A stretch of 64,000 nucleotides of DNA, taken from Dyadobacter flavalbus. Its GTDB lineage: Bacteria > Bacteroidota > Bacteroidia > Cytophagales > Spirosomataceae. Numbering within the stretch: the first letter of the stretch is position 1; every line of letters begins with the position of its first letter. The stretch spans positions 310,001-374,000 of the forward strand of contig NZ_VBSN01000049.1 in assembly GCF_006149045.1 (NCBI RefSeq). Reading direction: 5' to 3'. The notes below the pieces were generated by a model. It made no database searches, was not told the DNA's origin, and saw nothing but the letters and a program-made list of their open reading frames with translations. This document shows positions 9,549 through 19,672 of this stretch, piece after piece. The translations under genes were made by a program, and so were the position numbers.

Positions 9549-12500
9549 TTATTTCACCACCACTACTTTCAGCACTTCCGACTTGGATACGGACTGTACT
9601 TTCAGAAGATAAATTCCTTCATTCAAGGAAAGATCCGCAATGCTGATTTCGGCCTTTGTTCCTGCGTGCAGCAACTCAGTTGTTTTGATGTTATAAGCCC
9701 TTCCGGCTTCATTGAAAAGCTGCAAAGAAACTCCTTCCTGATGCTGGTTTCCTATATTTAGCGTGAATTGCGTACGTACCGGATTCGGGTAAATAACAGA
9801 ACTTTCCGCGCCAGTTTTAGCAGTTTCATTTGTCATTTCTTCCGCAGCAAGCCTTGTAACAGAATTCACGGGCTCACTCGTATTGATGACCAGTTCCGGC
9901 CTGAACACGGCATTTTCCCTGCTGTTGAATATGATTCTTTTGCCGCCGAATGTCTGATCAATCCGTAAAGTCAGCGTTTTGTCACGGGCAAGCTGGGCTT
10001 TGGCAAAATCGGTGATACTGACTTCAAAGTATTCCGGTTTGCGGGTCACGCTCAACGTTCCCAGTGCAGTCGATACGCCGGATGGCGCATTATTGGCAGT
10101 GATGCCGGTCTCGGTCCAGTTGTCATTATCCAGTCCGATCAAGTTCAGATTAACCCTGGTGTCGGCCTGGTAATTATAACCGTAGATGCGGAACTTTGCA
10201 TTGGTTATGTCGCTGAAACCGGCCAGCGAGAATTTAAGAAAGGATACCCGGCGAAGCTCCGGTACGCTCGTCGCTTTGACATCCAATGTGGGCTCTTTTC
10301 CATAATTTGTATTGGCATTGACGCCATAACTGACGTAAGAATCCGCAACCGGCGTGATGATTGTTGGTATGGAATTAACAAATTCCACTTCAATGGCCGA
10401 TACCCGCGGCTTGTCGCGCATTTCAGCTGTTGACCGGAAAGCCAGATTAAGAACACCGTCAATAACCACTACTTCGAAAGTTTCCTGTACGGCATTTAAA
10501 GGCTGGCCTGCGTGACCGATGATACTGTAATTGTCCAGCTTCACCACACCTTCCGCACTTACATTGAACCGGCGCCTGTCCTTATCGCCCGGACGGCCGG
10601 GATATACACCCCAGTAGGTTTCTGCAAAATGGAGTGTCACTTTTACAATGCCGTTTTTGACCGGAATGTTGTAGTTGAAATAATCCGAACTACGGCCTGA
10701 ACGGTACAGTTCATCGTCCGTTGTGCTCAGAATATCCACGTCAGCACCAATCGTGCTGGTGCGGTCGATGCCACTGTAATAGTTATCCGCCTCAAAAATA
10801 CGCCCGTCGGAGGTGGCGTAAGCACCGCCGCCTGCATTGATGCGGACGGAAGTTGCAGCGGCCGGATTCAGTACTCTTACGGAAATCGTTTCCTCATCAT
10901 ACAGTTCCGGTACCTGAGCAACGCTGATCCTGACTACAAACTGGTAAGTGCCCGCAACAAGAGGAGCCCAGCTGAAAACCCCGCTGGATTCGCCGATCGT
11001 TGCTCCTTCAGGCGCGCCAATCAGTGAAAACCGTTTGGTTTGGCCGTTTGCTGTTGTAGCCTTTGCTGTAAATGTAAGGGTATCCGGGGCAGTTACTTCC
11101 TTGTCTCCGATGGAATGTAATACAGGCGGTGTCGTTACATCATTAACATGCAGATTGACTTTCAGCAAAGCCCGTGCATAACCGGAAGCCGTTGCTGCAA
11201 CGAGGGAGGTATATTTTTCAGGAGAAAGACCTTCGGGATTTACCGTAAAAGACAAAGAACCCCGTGCAGGTGCAGGAAGCGTCAGCCAGCTGACTTTGGA
11301 ATTACTGAGGGTTACAGCAGGCGTTCCGGTATTTGCCGAAAGCGTAACGGATTGCGTTTGAGTCGTGCTGTTTCCGTTGCTAATAAACTTGAGTGAGCCG
11401 GAAGAAAATGCCAGTGCATTGGTGTTGGATTCTGAAACCAGCTTTACGACCCATAATTCGGTTGAATGGGTCATAGCCACCGTTCTGTCATTGCCGGGAA
11501 CTATCCCTGCCGAAGTTCCGCACAGCAGGTATCCGCCATCCCATGCAGGAAAAGCACCAATCAGCTGATTGTTGGTATCCCTTGCCCCGCCAATGGTTTT
11601 GTCCCAGGCTATGCTGCCATCCGAATTTAATTTTACAATCCAGTAATCCGTAGATCCTTTACGTGCTTCTGTCTTGTTGCCACTTTTATCTGAACTGGAA
11701 CTGCCCCCGACAATATAACCGCCGTCCGGGGTTTGCTTCACTGAAGCTAGAAGCTCTCTCCCTGTTCCTCCGAGTGTTTTGTCCCACTGTTTGTCTCCGT
11801 CTGCATTGATCTTTATCACCCAGTAATCAAGATAACCGAATCCATTTTCCGTTTTGTCCCCGCCGATCGGGGAAGCAGACTCGCCGGCGATGATGTAGCC
11901 TCCGTCGGAAGTACGGTCCATAGATTTCATGTTATCATAATTATAGCCGTTAAATGTCTTGTCCCATAACTTCGAACCGTTTGGTGCCAATTGCACAACC
12001 CAGAATTCATGATTGATTGCGTCACCATCCGTTTTATCTCCACTGATGCCTGAAAGTGAGGTACCGCCCAGAATGTAATTTCCGCTGGCAGTCTGATCCA
12101 CATAAACCAGGCTGTCCGCCATATTTCCTCCGATGGTTTTATCCCATTCCTTGGTGCCGTCTGAAGTAGTTTTAATAACCCAGAAATCATGAGCACCTCT
12201 GCTGGATTCTGACTTTACGCCATCCCTGGATGAAAGAGAAATACCGCCAACCAGATAACCGCCATCCTTTGTCTGCTTCAGGGATCTTACATTATCAGCA
12301 CGGCTTCCGCCATAGGTTTTGTCCCACTCTTTGCTGCCATTGGCCGAGATCTTGACAATCCAGTAATCCACAGAAGATGCAAAAGCATTATCGGTTTTAT
12401 CCTGGCCACTATCCGAGTTGGAAGAGCCGCCAAGTAAATAGCCTCCGTCTGTGGTCTGAATGATTGTGTTCAGATTATCCCGTTTATTTCCGGAAAATGT

Positions 12501-12848
12501 TTTGTCCCATTCTTTATTTCCATTTACATTGTATTTTACAACAATGTAATTTGCATCGTCTGAAGGATACAGTGCCCGCCCTACAATGATACCGCCGTCA
12601 TCGGTAGGACATACAATTTTGGGCTGCAGACCCGGAACGGGTTCATAAGCTTTGTCCCATTCAATGCCGGGCTGTGCCATAAGTGAAGATGCAGCAAACA
12701 ACAGAACGCCTGATATCATCAAACACAGATTCCAAAAACCGGACCGCCTTAGCCGGTACACGGTGCTTTTTATCATTTGTAAATCAGGCTGCTGCCGGCT
12801 GATCAGGCCCGTATGGGCAAAACAGGAAGTTGATAAATGTAAATACAT
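9549..12848 (-). CDS. T9SS-secreted propeller-malectin-CBM96 protein, array copy 2
   Basis: 1,099 aa with the same domain order as the neighbouring copy at 6113: signal peptide ending near residue 58 (ASSLMAQ), seven WDKT/DGGYILGG repeats, BACON-like and Ig-like beta domains, malectin (INAGGGAYATSDGR, LHFAETYWGV), CBM96-like module (FNSRENAVFRPELVI) and type A sorting domain. Its first blades are closest to copy 1 (WDKTFSGNKRDNL against WDKTFSGNKQDIL). An in-frame ATG at the hydrophobic core (MISGVLLFAASSLMAQ) is an alternative start that would give a normal short signal peptide. Function is inferred as surface carbohydrate or matrix binding. Confidence 0.85.
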   Translation of the reverse strand: MYLHLSTSCFAHTGLISRQQPDLQMIKSTVYRLRRSGFWNLCLMISGVLLFAASSLMAQPGIEWDKAYEPVPGLQPKIVCPTDDGGIIVGRALYPSDDANYIVVKYNVNGNKEWDKTFSGNKRDNLNTIIQTTDGGYLLGGSSNSDSGQDKTDNAFASSVDYWIVKISANGSKEWDKTYGGSRADNVRSLKQTKDGGYLVGGISLSSRDGVKSESSRGAHDFWVIKTTSDGTKEWDKTIGGNMADSLVYVDQTASGNYILGGTSLSGISGDKTDGDAINHEFWVVQLAPNGSKLWDKTFNGYNYDNMKSMDRTSDGGYIIAGESASPIGGDKTENGFGYLDYWVIKINADGDKQWDKTLGGTGRELLASVKQTPDGGYIVGGSSSSDKSGNKTEARKGSTDYWIVKLNSDGSIAWDKTIGGARDTNNQLIGAFPAWDGGYLLCGTSAGIVPGNDRTVAMTHSTELWVVKLVSESNTNALAFSSGSLKFISNGNSTTQTQSVTLSANTGTPAVTLSNSKVSWLTLPAPARGSLSFTVNPEGLSPEKYTSLVAATASGYARALLKVNLHVNDVTTPPVLHSIGDKEVTAPDTLTFTAKATTANGQTKRFSLIGAPEGATIGESSGVFSWAPLVAGTYQFVVRISVAQVPELYDEETISVRVLNPAAATSVRINAGGGAYATSDGRIFEADNYYSGIDRTSTIGADVDILSTTDDELYRSGRSSDYFNYNIPVKNGIVKVTLHFAETYWGVYPGRPGDKDRRRFNVSAEGVVKLDNYSIIGHAGQPLNAVQETFEVVVIDGVLNLAFRSTAEMRDKPRVSAIEVEFVNSIPTIITPVADSYVSYGVNANTNYGKEPTLDVKATSVPELRRVSFLKFSLAGFSDITNAKFRIYGYNYQADTRVNLNLIGLDNDNWTETGITANNAPSGVSTALGTLSVTRKPEYFEVSITDFAKAQLARDKTLTLRIDQTFGGKRIIFNSRENAVFRPELVINTSEPVNSVTRLAAEEMTNETAKTGAESSVIYPNPVRTQFTLNIGNQHQEGVSLQLFNEAGRAYNIKTTELLHAGTKAEISIADLSLNEGIYLLKVQSVSKSEVLKVVVVK

Positions 12849-12897
12849 ATTGATTAATTGGTTATAATTTCAGGTGAGTACGTAATGATTATAAAGG

Positions 12898-12928
12898 TAA
12901 GCGTAAGTTTATCTTTGTTTACTACAAA
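12898..12928 (-). promoter_or_regulatory. Putative promoter of array copy 2
   Basis: TTTG (12928-12925), exactly 19 nt, then TACGCTTA (12905-12898) on the minus strand. The element and spacing are the same as upstream of copies 1 and 3, with one base change in the -7 box. Confidence 0.4.
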
Positions 12929-12937
12929 TCAATGAAT

Positions 12938-12967
12938 AAAAGCACCCGCAAAAATTCGGGTACTTTT
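12938..12967 (-). terminator. Imperfect terminator after array copy 3
   Basis: AAAAGCACCCG pairs with CGGGTACTTTT with one mismatch and an 8-nt loop. It is a degenerate form of the hairpin found after copy 2, 24 nt past the stop of the 12991 gene. Confidence 0.6.
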
Positions 12968-12990
12968 AAAGAAAACAATCATTAGTTCAT

Positions 12991-15900
12991 TTATTTAACG
13001 ACCATCAATTTCAGCACTTCCGACCTGGAAACGGATTGTACTTTCAGAAGATAAATTCCTTTATCCAGCGAAAGATCCGCAATGCTGATTTCAGCCTTTG
13101 TTCCTGCGTGCAGCACTTCAGGCGTTTTCAGATTGTACGCCCTTCCGGCTTCATTGAAAAGCTGCAAAGTAACAGCTTCCTGATGCTGGTTTCCGATGTG
13201 AAGTGTAAACTGCGTACGAACCGGATTGGGGTAAATGACAGAACTTTCAGCACCAGCTTCGGCAGTTTCTTTTGGCATTTCTTCCGCGGCAAGCCTTGTA
13301 ACGGAGCTGACTGGGCTGGTTGTTGCGATGATCAGCTCTGGCGGATAAACCGCATTTTCCCTGCTGTTGAATTCTACCTTAAATTCTCGATTCTTGTTAT
13401 CCTGTACTCTGAAAGTTACTGTTTTATCACTTGCAAGTTGGGCCATGGCAAAAGTGGAAACATCCAGTTCAAAATACTTAGCCTTTCTCGACAAGTCAAT
13501 CTGACCTAATGTTGTCTGAACACCTTTTGGCGCATTGTCCCATGTAATGCCTGTTTCTGTCCAGTTGTCATTATCCAGACCGATTACATCAACAAATAAG
13601 TTATTTCTGTTCACAGCACTTTGCGTGTATATACGAATCTTTGCACTGGTTATGTCAGTAAAAGCAGCTAATGAGAATTTGATATAGGCATGTCGTTTTT
13701 CAGAAGGTATGTAATAATATGATTCAACTTGTAAATTAGGCTCTTTGCCAAAATTTGCACCTCCTTGAGTACTTACTACATAGGAATCTGCAACCGGAGA
13801 TAAGGGTGTTACATAAAGCGGCTGAAGCATTTCCACTTCAATGGCTGAAACACTTGGCTGGTCACTGATTTTAATAAAATCAAGGTTCAAACGGCCATCT
13901 GTAACAATAACTTCAAAAGTCTGCTTTACGGCAATCAACGGCCCTCCTGTTTTGGTTAGAATACTGTAATTACTAATTCTGCTCAGTCCTTCGGCAAGTA
14001 CGCTAAACTTACGCCGGTCTGGCCTGGCAATACGTCCTGGATAAACGCCCCAGTATATTTCCGCAAAATGGAGTGTCACTTTCATTTTACCGCTGTAAAC
14101 CGGAATGTTATAACTGAAACTTTCTGAACTGCGTGCAGACCGGTACAGTTCGTCATCCGCCGTATTCCGAATATCCACATTTGCAACGGAACTGGTGCGG
14201 TCAACTCCTTCAAAATACCGGTCGGCTTCAAAGAAATGGCCGTCGGCCGTCGTGTAGTCACCACCGCCTGCATTGATCCGGATCGGGACTACTTGCTCTG
14301 GTTCTGTTACTTTTACAGTTATCGTTTCCTCATCGGTTAATACCGGCGTAGTGTTACTGCTTACTTTAACGTTAAACTGATAAGTGCCTGAAACCTGCGG
14401 AGTTACCCATCTGAAGACACCGGTTGATGTATCGATTGCTGCTCCTTGCGGCGCATTTACCAATGAAAACTTTTTTGTTTGCCCCAAAGCCGACGTTGCC
14501 AAAGCTGTAAATCTCAGCACTTGTCCGGCGAGCAATTCTTTATTGCCAATCGGATCAAGCGTCGGCGGCGTAGTCACATCGTTAACCTGAAGATTGACCG
14601 TAATGATGGCCCTTGCATATCCGGGTGCTGTCGCATGAACAACCGCTTTGTATTTGCCGGGCTGAATACCGGTAGGATTTACTTTAAAAGGCAAAGAACC
14701 CAGCGACGATGTCGGCACAGGCAGCCAGCTGGCCAGTGATTTGTTAAGGGTTACAACGGGCGTGCCGGAACTGGCCCTGAGATTGACGGATTGCGTAGGC
14801 GTAGTCGTGTTTCCAGAATTGATAAATTGCAGTGAAGAAGCAGAAAATATCAGCTTTTTGGTGTTTGATTCCGAAACCAGCTTCACGATCCATGCACCAG
14901 ATCCGGATGCGGTTTTATTGTTACCAAAGTCATAAATGTCTATATTTCCAATTAACAGCAACCCGCCATCCTTTGCCGGAAGCACCGAAACCAGATTGCT
15001 GGAAGAACGGGCAGCGGCACCAATAGACTTGTCCCATATCTTAGTGCCGTTTGCATTCAGTTTTACCAGCCAGTAATCCGTTTGCGATTTGAGCACCGTA
15101 GTTTTATTACCATTTTTGCCTGATACCGAATGGCCAGCAATTATATATCCGCCATCAGAAGTCTGTCTGGCTGTTCTCAACGTTTCATTATCGGTTCCTC
15201 CAAGCGTTTTGTCCCATTGCTTGATCCCGTCTGAATTTATCTTGACAATCCAGAAATCTGTTTCACCTAATCCCGGTTCTGATTTATCTCCTCCTTTTCC
15301 GGAATTCGAAGTTCCGCTCAGTAAATAGCCGCCATCGGTGGTGTGTTCCAGTGATACCAGCCGATCCTCATAGTTTCCACCGATTGTTCTGTCCCATTGC
15401 TGAGAACCATTCGGGGATAATTTTACAATCCAGTAATCTCCATAGCCCTTGGAATCTGATGTTTTGTCTCCGCTTCTTGGGGACATGGAAATTCCTCCAA
15501 GAATATACCCTCCGCCGGCAGTCTGGTCTACAACGGACAATTCATCATAGTTTGATCCGCCAATGGTTTTATCCCACTGCCTTGCTCCCGTTGAACTGAT
15601 TTTAATTACCCAGTAATCCTGGTACTCCCCTTTTGGATCCTCCGTTTTAACATCGCTAGGTCCTGAGATAGAACTGCCACCAATGATATAGCCGCCGTCC
15701 GTGGTCTGCTTCATTGATTTCAGGATATCGGTACGGGTGCCGCCATACGTTTTGTCCCATTGCTTGGTACCGTTGGCGGAAATCTTTATTATCCAGAAAT
15801 CGACATCCTCGTTGGAGTACGCATTTTGCGACTTGTCAAAACCGGCGTTCGAACCCGAAGTGCCGCCAAGCAAATACCCGCCGTCGGAAGTCTGGATAAT

Positions 15901-16278
15901 GGATACGAGTTCGTCCGTACGGTTTCCGACAAATGTTTTTTCCCATTCCTTTACACCCGCCGCATTAACCTTGGTAATAAAATAATCGGTATCCGTTACA
16001 CCAAACTGCACATTGCTTCCCAGCATGGCTCCGCCGTCGGAAGTACTGCATGAAGTGACAATGCTTGTTCCCGCAATCTTGTCCCATTCAATGGCAGGCT
16101 GTGCCAGTAGCGAAGATGCTGAAAGCAGCAAAATGCCTAATTTCATCAAACAAATATTCCGGAATCCGGATTGCTTTTGCCTGTGTCTGACACTCTTAAT
16201 AATCCGTAAGTCGATGCGCCGCCGACTGATCAGGCGCGTATGGGTAAAACAGGAAGTTGGTAAATGTAAATGCATCAT
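12991..16278 (-). CDS. T9SS-secreted propeller-malectin-CBM96 protein, array copy 3 (most divergent)
   Basis: 1,095 aa. It has the same layout as the other array members but is the most divergent one in its C-terminal half: malectin reads DYTTADGHFFEADRYFEGVDRTSS and the CBM96-like part has an insertion-bearing start (VVSTQGGANFGKEPNLQV) and the variant EFKVEFNSRENAVYPPELII. Its sorting domain ends in SRSEVLKLMVVK, against SKSEVLKVVVVK in the other three. The N-terminal lead is almost the same as in copy 1. An internal in-frame ATG gives MKLGILLLSASSLLAQ, a standard signal peptide, so the true start may be about 41 codons inside the frame given here. Confidence 0.85.
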   Translation of the reverse strand: MMHLHLPTSCFTHTRLISRRRIDLRIIKSVRHRQKQSGFRNICLMKLGILLLSASSLLAQPAIEWDKIAGTSIVTSCSTSDGGAMLGSNVQFGVTDTDYFITKVNAAGVKEWEKTFVGNRTDELVSIIQTSDGGYLLGGTSGSNAGFDKSQNAYSNEDVDFWIIKISANGTKQWDKTYGGTRTDILKSMKQTTDGGYIIGGSSISGPSDVKTEDPKGEYQDYWVIKISSTGARQWDKTIGGSNYDELSVVDQTAGGGYILGGISMSPRSGDKTSDSKGYGDYWIVKLSPNGSQQWDRTIGGNYEDRLVSLEHTTDGGYLLSGTSNSGKGGDKSEPGLGETDFWIVKINSDGIKQWDKTLGGTDNETLRTARQTSDGGYIIAGHSVSGKNGNKTTVLKSQTDYWLVKLNANGTKIWDKSIGAAARSSSNLVSVLPAKDGGLLLIGNIDIYDFGNNKTASGSGAWIVKLVSESNTKKLIFSASSLQFINSGNTTTPTQSVNLRASSGTPVVTLNKSLASWLPVPTSSLGSLPFKVNPTGIQPGKYKAVVHATAPGYARAIITVNLQVNDVTTPPTLDPIGNKELLAGQVLRFTALATSALGQTKKFSLVNAPQGAAIDTSTGVFRWVTPQVSGTYQFNVKVSSNTTPVLTDEETITVKVTEPEQVVPIRINAGGGDYTTADGHFFEADRYFEGVDRTSSVANVDIRNTADDELYRSARSSESFSYNIPVYSGKMKVTLHFAEIYWGVYPGRIARPDRRKFSVLAEGLSRISNYSILTKTGGPLIAVKQTFEVIVTDGRLNLDFIKISDQPSVSAIEVEMLQPLYVTPLSPVADSYVVSTQGGANFGKEPNLQVESYYYIPSEKRHAYIKFSLAAFTDITSAKIRIYTQSAVNRNNLFVDVIGLDNDNWTETGITWDNAPKGVQTTLGQIDLSRKAKYFELDVSTFAMAQLASDKTVTFRVQDNKNREFKVEFNSRENAVYPPELIIATTSPVSSVTRLAAEEMPKETAEAGAESSVIYPNPVRTQFTLHIGNQHQEAVTLQLFNEAGRAYNLKTPEVLHAGTKAEISIADLSLDKGIYLLKVQSVSRSEVLKLMVVK

Positions 16279-16324
16279 AATTAACCGGTTATAATTTCAG
16301 ATGAGCATGGAATGATTATGAATG

Positions 16325-16355
16325 TAAGCGTAAGTTTATCTCTGTTTACTACAAA
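16325..16355 (-). promoter_or_regulatory. Putative promoter of array copy 3
   Basis: TTTG (16355-16352), 19 nt, TACGCTTA (16332-16325) on the minus strand, as upstream of the other two left-hand copies. Confidence 0.4.
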
Positions 16356-16364
16356 TCAATGAAT

Positions 16365-16393
16365 AAAAGCACCCGAAAAATCCGGATGCCTTC
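16365..16393 (-). terminator. Degenerate terminator after array copy 4
   Basis: AAAGCACCCG and CGGATGCCTT form a weak stem in the same position as the stronger hairpins after the other copies. Mismatches suggest decay. Confidence 0.4.
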
Positions 16394-16417
16394 ACAAGGA
16401 AATTTTTATTAACCTGC

Positions 16418-19400
16418 TTATTTGACCACCACTACTTTTAGCACTTCCGACTTTGAAACGGACTGTACTTTCAGAAGATAAATTCCTTCATTCAAAGAAA
16501 GATCCGCAATGCTGATTTCGGCTTTTGTTCCTGCGTGCAGCGATTCATGCGTTTTGATGTTGTAAGCCCTTCCGGCTTCATTGAAAAGCTGCAAAGCAAT
16601 GGCTTCCTGATGCTGGTTTCCAACATGTAGCGTGAAATGCGTACGTACCGGATTCGGGTAAATGACAGAACTTTCCTCGCCGGATTCAGCAGTTTCATTT
16701 GGTACTTCTTCCGCAGCAAGCCTTGTAACAGAACCCACAGGCCCGATTGTATTGATGATCAGTTCCGGTCTGTTCACAGCATTTTCCCTGCTGTTGAATA
16801 TGATCCTTTTGCCGCCGAATGTCTGATCAATCCGCAAGGTCAGCGTTTTGTCACGCGCAAGCTGGGCTTTGGCAAATTCTGTAATGCCGAGTTCAAAGTA
16901 TTCCGGTTTGCGGGTCACGCTCAACGTTCCCAATGCAGTTGTCACGCCGGCTGGGGCATTACTGGCAGTGATGCCGGTCTCGGTCCAGTCGTCATTATCC
17001 AGTCCTGCCACATTCAGACTCACCCTCGTATCCGCCTGATGATTATAGCCGTAGATGCGGAATTTTGCACCGGTTATATCGCTGAAACCGGCCAGCGAGA
17101 ATTTAAGAAAGGATACCCGGTGAAGCTCCGGTACGCTCGTCGCTTTAACGCTTAATGTGGGTTCATTTCCATAGTTTGTATTGGCATTCACACCATAACT
17201 GACATCCGCATCTGCAACCGGCGATATTGAAGTAGTATTGACAAACTCCACTTCAATGGCCGACACGCGCGGCTTGTCGCGCATTTCAGCTGTTGACCTG
17301 AAAGCCAGATTGAGAACACCGTCAATCACTTCCACTTCGAAAGTTTCCTGTACGGCACGCAAAGCCCCGCCTGCACGGCCGATGATACTGTAATTGTTCA
17401 GTTTGACCGCTCCTTCCGCACTCACATTGAACAGGCGTCTGTTTATCTCGGCCGGACGGTCGGCAAACACGCCCCAGTATATTTCGGCAAAATGAAGCGT
17501 AACTTTGACGATGCCGTTTGTAACCGGAATGTTGTAGTTGAAATAATCCGAACTGCGTCCCGAACGGTACAGCTCATCGTCCGTCGTGTTTAATATATCC
17601 ACGTCAGCAATCGTGCTGGTGCGGTCGATGCCTTCATAATACTGATCAGCTTCAAAAACACGCCCGTCCGATGCCGTGTAAATACCGCCGCCTGCATTAA
17701 TGCGGATGGCGGGCAGACTGGACGGGTCCGGTACTTTCACCGTAATGGTTTCCTCATCGGATAATTGCGGCAAATTGACGATACTTACTTTAACGACAAA
17801 CTGATAAGTTCCCGGACTTTGAGGTACCCAGCTGAATACGCCGCTGGATGCCCCGATCGTTGCACCTTGCGGCGCGCCCACCAGTGAAAACACTTTTGTT
17901 TGCCCAAATGCGGAAGTAGCATTGGCCGTAAATGCAAGTGTATCGCCACGACTCAGTTCTTTGTCACCGATGGGTTCGAGCACAGGCAGCGTGGTTGCAT
18001 CGTTTACGACAAGATTGATTTTCAGCAAAGCCCGCGCATAACCGGGAGACGTTGCCGTAACTACAGTTGAATAATTACCTGTTGAAAGACCTTTCGGTTT
18101 AACCGAAAACGGCAAAGTACCCCGTGAGGGTGCAGGAAGCGTCAGCCATTCGGCTCTGGTCTTTTTAAGGTTTACAGCAGGCGTTCCTGTATTGGCCGAA
18201 AGGGTTACGGATTGCGGTGGCGTAGTTGTACTTCCCGTATTCACATAATCCAGTGCTCCGGAAGAAAAAGCCAGGGCTTTGGTGTTGGTTTCCGAAAGCA
18301 GCTTAACCACCCATAAACCGCCTCCTGTCGAGAAAGCCGTTTTATCATTGCCTGACACTTCACTCGTCGTATTTCCGCACAGCAGGTATCCGCCGCCCCA
18401 TGCAGGAATGGCGGCAAGCAGTTCACTGGAAGAATTTGCTGCACCACCAATGGTTTTTTCCCAGTCCAGTTTACCGGCCGAGGTTAGTTTTACAACCCAG
18501 TAATCACGGATTCCTTTCAGTCCTTCCTTCTTGTTGCCGCCTTTGCCCGATTCTGAGTCGCCACCAATAATATAACCTCCGTCAGATGTTTGTTTAATTG
18601 ATTTTAGCAAATCATTCGCTTTTCCTCCAATGGTTTTGTCCCACAGCTTTTTCCCGTTTGCGTTTATCTTAACTACCCAGAAATCATCCCCGCCTATGCC
18701 TTTTTCCGACTTGTCCAAGCCAGGGCTTGGTGAAGCAGACTGGCCGCCCAATATGTACCCTCCGTCTGAAGTGCGCTGCATGGAAGTTAGTATGTCAAGA
18801 TCAGGGCTTCCAATGGTCTTGTCCCAAAGCTTCAAACCATCTTTGGACAATTGTACAATCCAGTAATTATAATAATAGTACTTATTACCCCCTGTATAAT
18901 CCGAGTTTTCACCACTGCTGGAAGAAACAGAGTATCCGCCCAGTATATAATTTCCGTTTGCAGTCTGGTCAACATAAACCAATTGATCATAATTTGATCC
19001 GCCAATGGTTTTATCCCATTCCTTTGTTCCGTTTGAAGTGATTTTAACAACCCAGTAATCGTATTCTCCTTTATTAATTTCTGATTTTACGCCACTTTCA
19101 GGTGAAAGGGAACTGCCGCCAACAATATAGCCGCCATCCGTTGTCTGTTTTAATGTAGTTAAATTATCTATACCGCTGCCGCCAAGCGTTTTGTCCCATT
19201 GCCTGGTACCATTGGCCGAAATTTTGATGATCCAGTAATCAGCACCTGAATAGCTGTTCTCAGACTTATCCGGGCCTTTGTTGGAGCCGGAAGTGCCGCC
19301 AAGCAAGTAGCCTCCGTCGCTTGTCTGAATAATCGCACTCAGCACATCGCGTCCTTCCCCTCCGTATACTTTATTCCATTCCTTTTCACCAGCAGCATTG

Positions 19401-19672
19401 TATTTGGTGACGGCATAATTCGAGGCCGTCGAGTTAACTGATTGCCCTACAATGATACCGCCATCATCGGTAGCGCATACCGTATTGGGTGTAAAATCAG
19501 AGCCGGGTTCATAGGTTCGGTCCCATTCAATAGCTGGCTGCGCAATCAGAATGGATGTTACAAGAAAGAACAATGCAACTGTTAAGAGCAATTTCTGCTT
19601 CTTTATTGCCTTGATGCAGACCGTTCCGCAAAGCTCTGAATAACGCAATTTTTCATGGAAAAGTAGATTCAT
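16418..19672 (-). CDS. T9SS-secreted propeller-malectin-CBM96 protein, array copy 4 (upstream-most)
   Basis: 1,084 aa. Domain order is as in the other three: signal peptide (KLLLTVALFFLVTSILIAQ, ending near residue 45), seven-repeat propeller, two beta domains, malectin, CBM96-like module and type A sorting domain. The N-terminal 40 residues and the upstream DNA are unrelated to those of copies 1-3, so this copy has its own promoter region. Its malectin and CBM96 parts are nearly the same as those of copy 1 (RPAEINRRLFNVSAEGAVKL in both), although copies 2 and 3 lie between them. That points to recombination within the array. Confidence 0.85.
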   Translation of the reverse strand: MNLLFHEKLRYSELCGTVCIKAIKKQKLLLTVALFFLVTSILIAQPAIEWDRTYEPGSDFTPNTVCATDDGGIIVGQSVNSTASNYAVTKYNAAGEKEWNKVYGGEGRDVLSAIIQTSDGGYLLGGTSGSNKGPDKSENSYSGADYWIIKISANGTRQWDKTLGGSGIDNLTTLKQTTDGGYIVGGSSLSPESGVKSEINKGEYDYWVVKITSNGTKEWDKTIGGSNYDQLVYVDQTANGNYILGGYSVSSSSGENSDYTGGNKYYYYNYWIVQLSKDGLKLWDKTIGSPDLDILTSMQRTSDGGYILGGQSASPSPGLDKSEKGIGGDDFWVVKINANGKKLWDKTIGGKANDLLKSIKQTSDGGYIIGGDSESGKGGNKKEGLKGIRDYWVVKLTSAGKLDWEKTIGGAANSSSELLAAIPAWGGGYLLCGNTTSEVSGNDKTAFSTGGGLWVVKLLSETNTKALAFSSGALDYVNTGSTTTPPQSVTLSANTGTPAVNLKKTRAEWLTLPAPSRGTLPFSVKPKGLSTGNYSTVVTATSPGYARALLKINLVVNDATTLPVLEPIGDKELSRGDTLAFTANATSAFGQTKVFSLVGAPQGATIGASSGVFSWVPQSPGTYQFVVKVSIVNLPQLSDEETITVKVPDPSSLPAIRINAGGGIYTASDGRVFEADQYYEGIDRTSTIADVDILNTTDDELYRSGRSSDYFNYNIPVTNGIVKVTLHFAEIYWGVFADRPAEINRRLFNVSAEGAVKLNNYSIIGRAGGALRAVQETFEVEVIDGVLNLAFRSTAEMRDKPRVSAIEVEFVNTTSISPVADADVSYGVNANTNYGNEPTLSVKATSVPELHRVSFLKFSLAGFSDITGAKFRIYGYNHQADTRVSLNVAGLDNDDWTETGITASNAPAGVTTALGTLSVTRKPEYFELGITEFAKAQLARDKTLTLRIDQTFGGKRIIFNSRENAVNRPELIINTIGPVGSVTRLAAEEVPNETAESGEESSVIYPNPVRTHFTLHVGNQHQEAIALQLFNEAGRAYNIKTHESLHAGTKAEISIADLSLNEGIYLLKVQSVSKSEVLKVVVVK

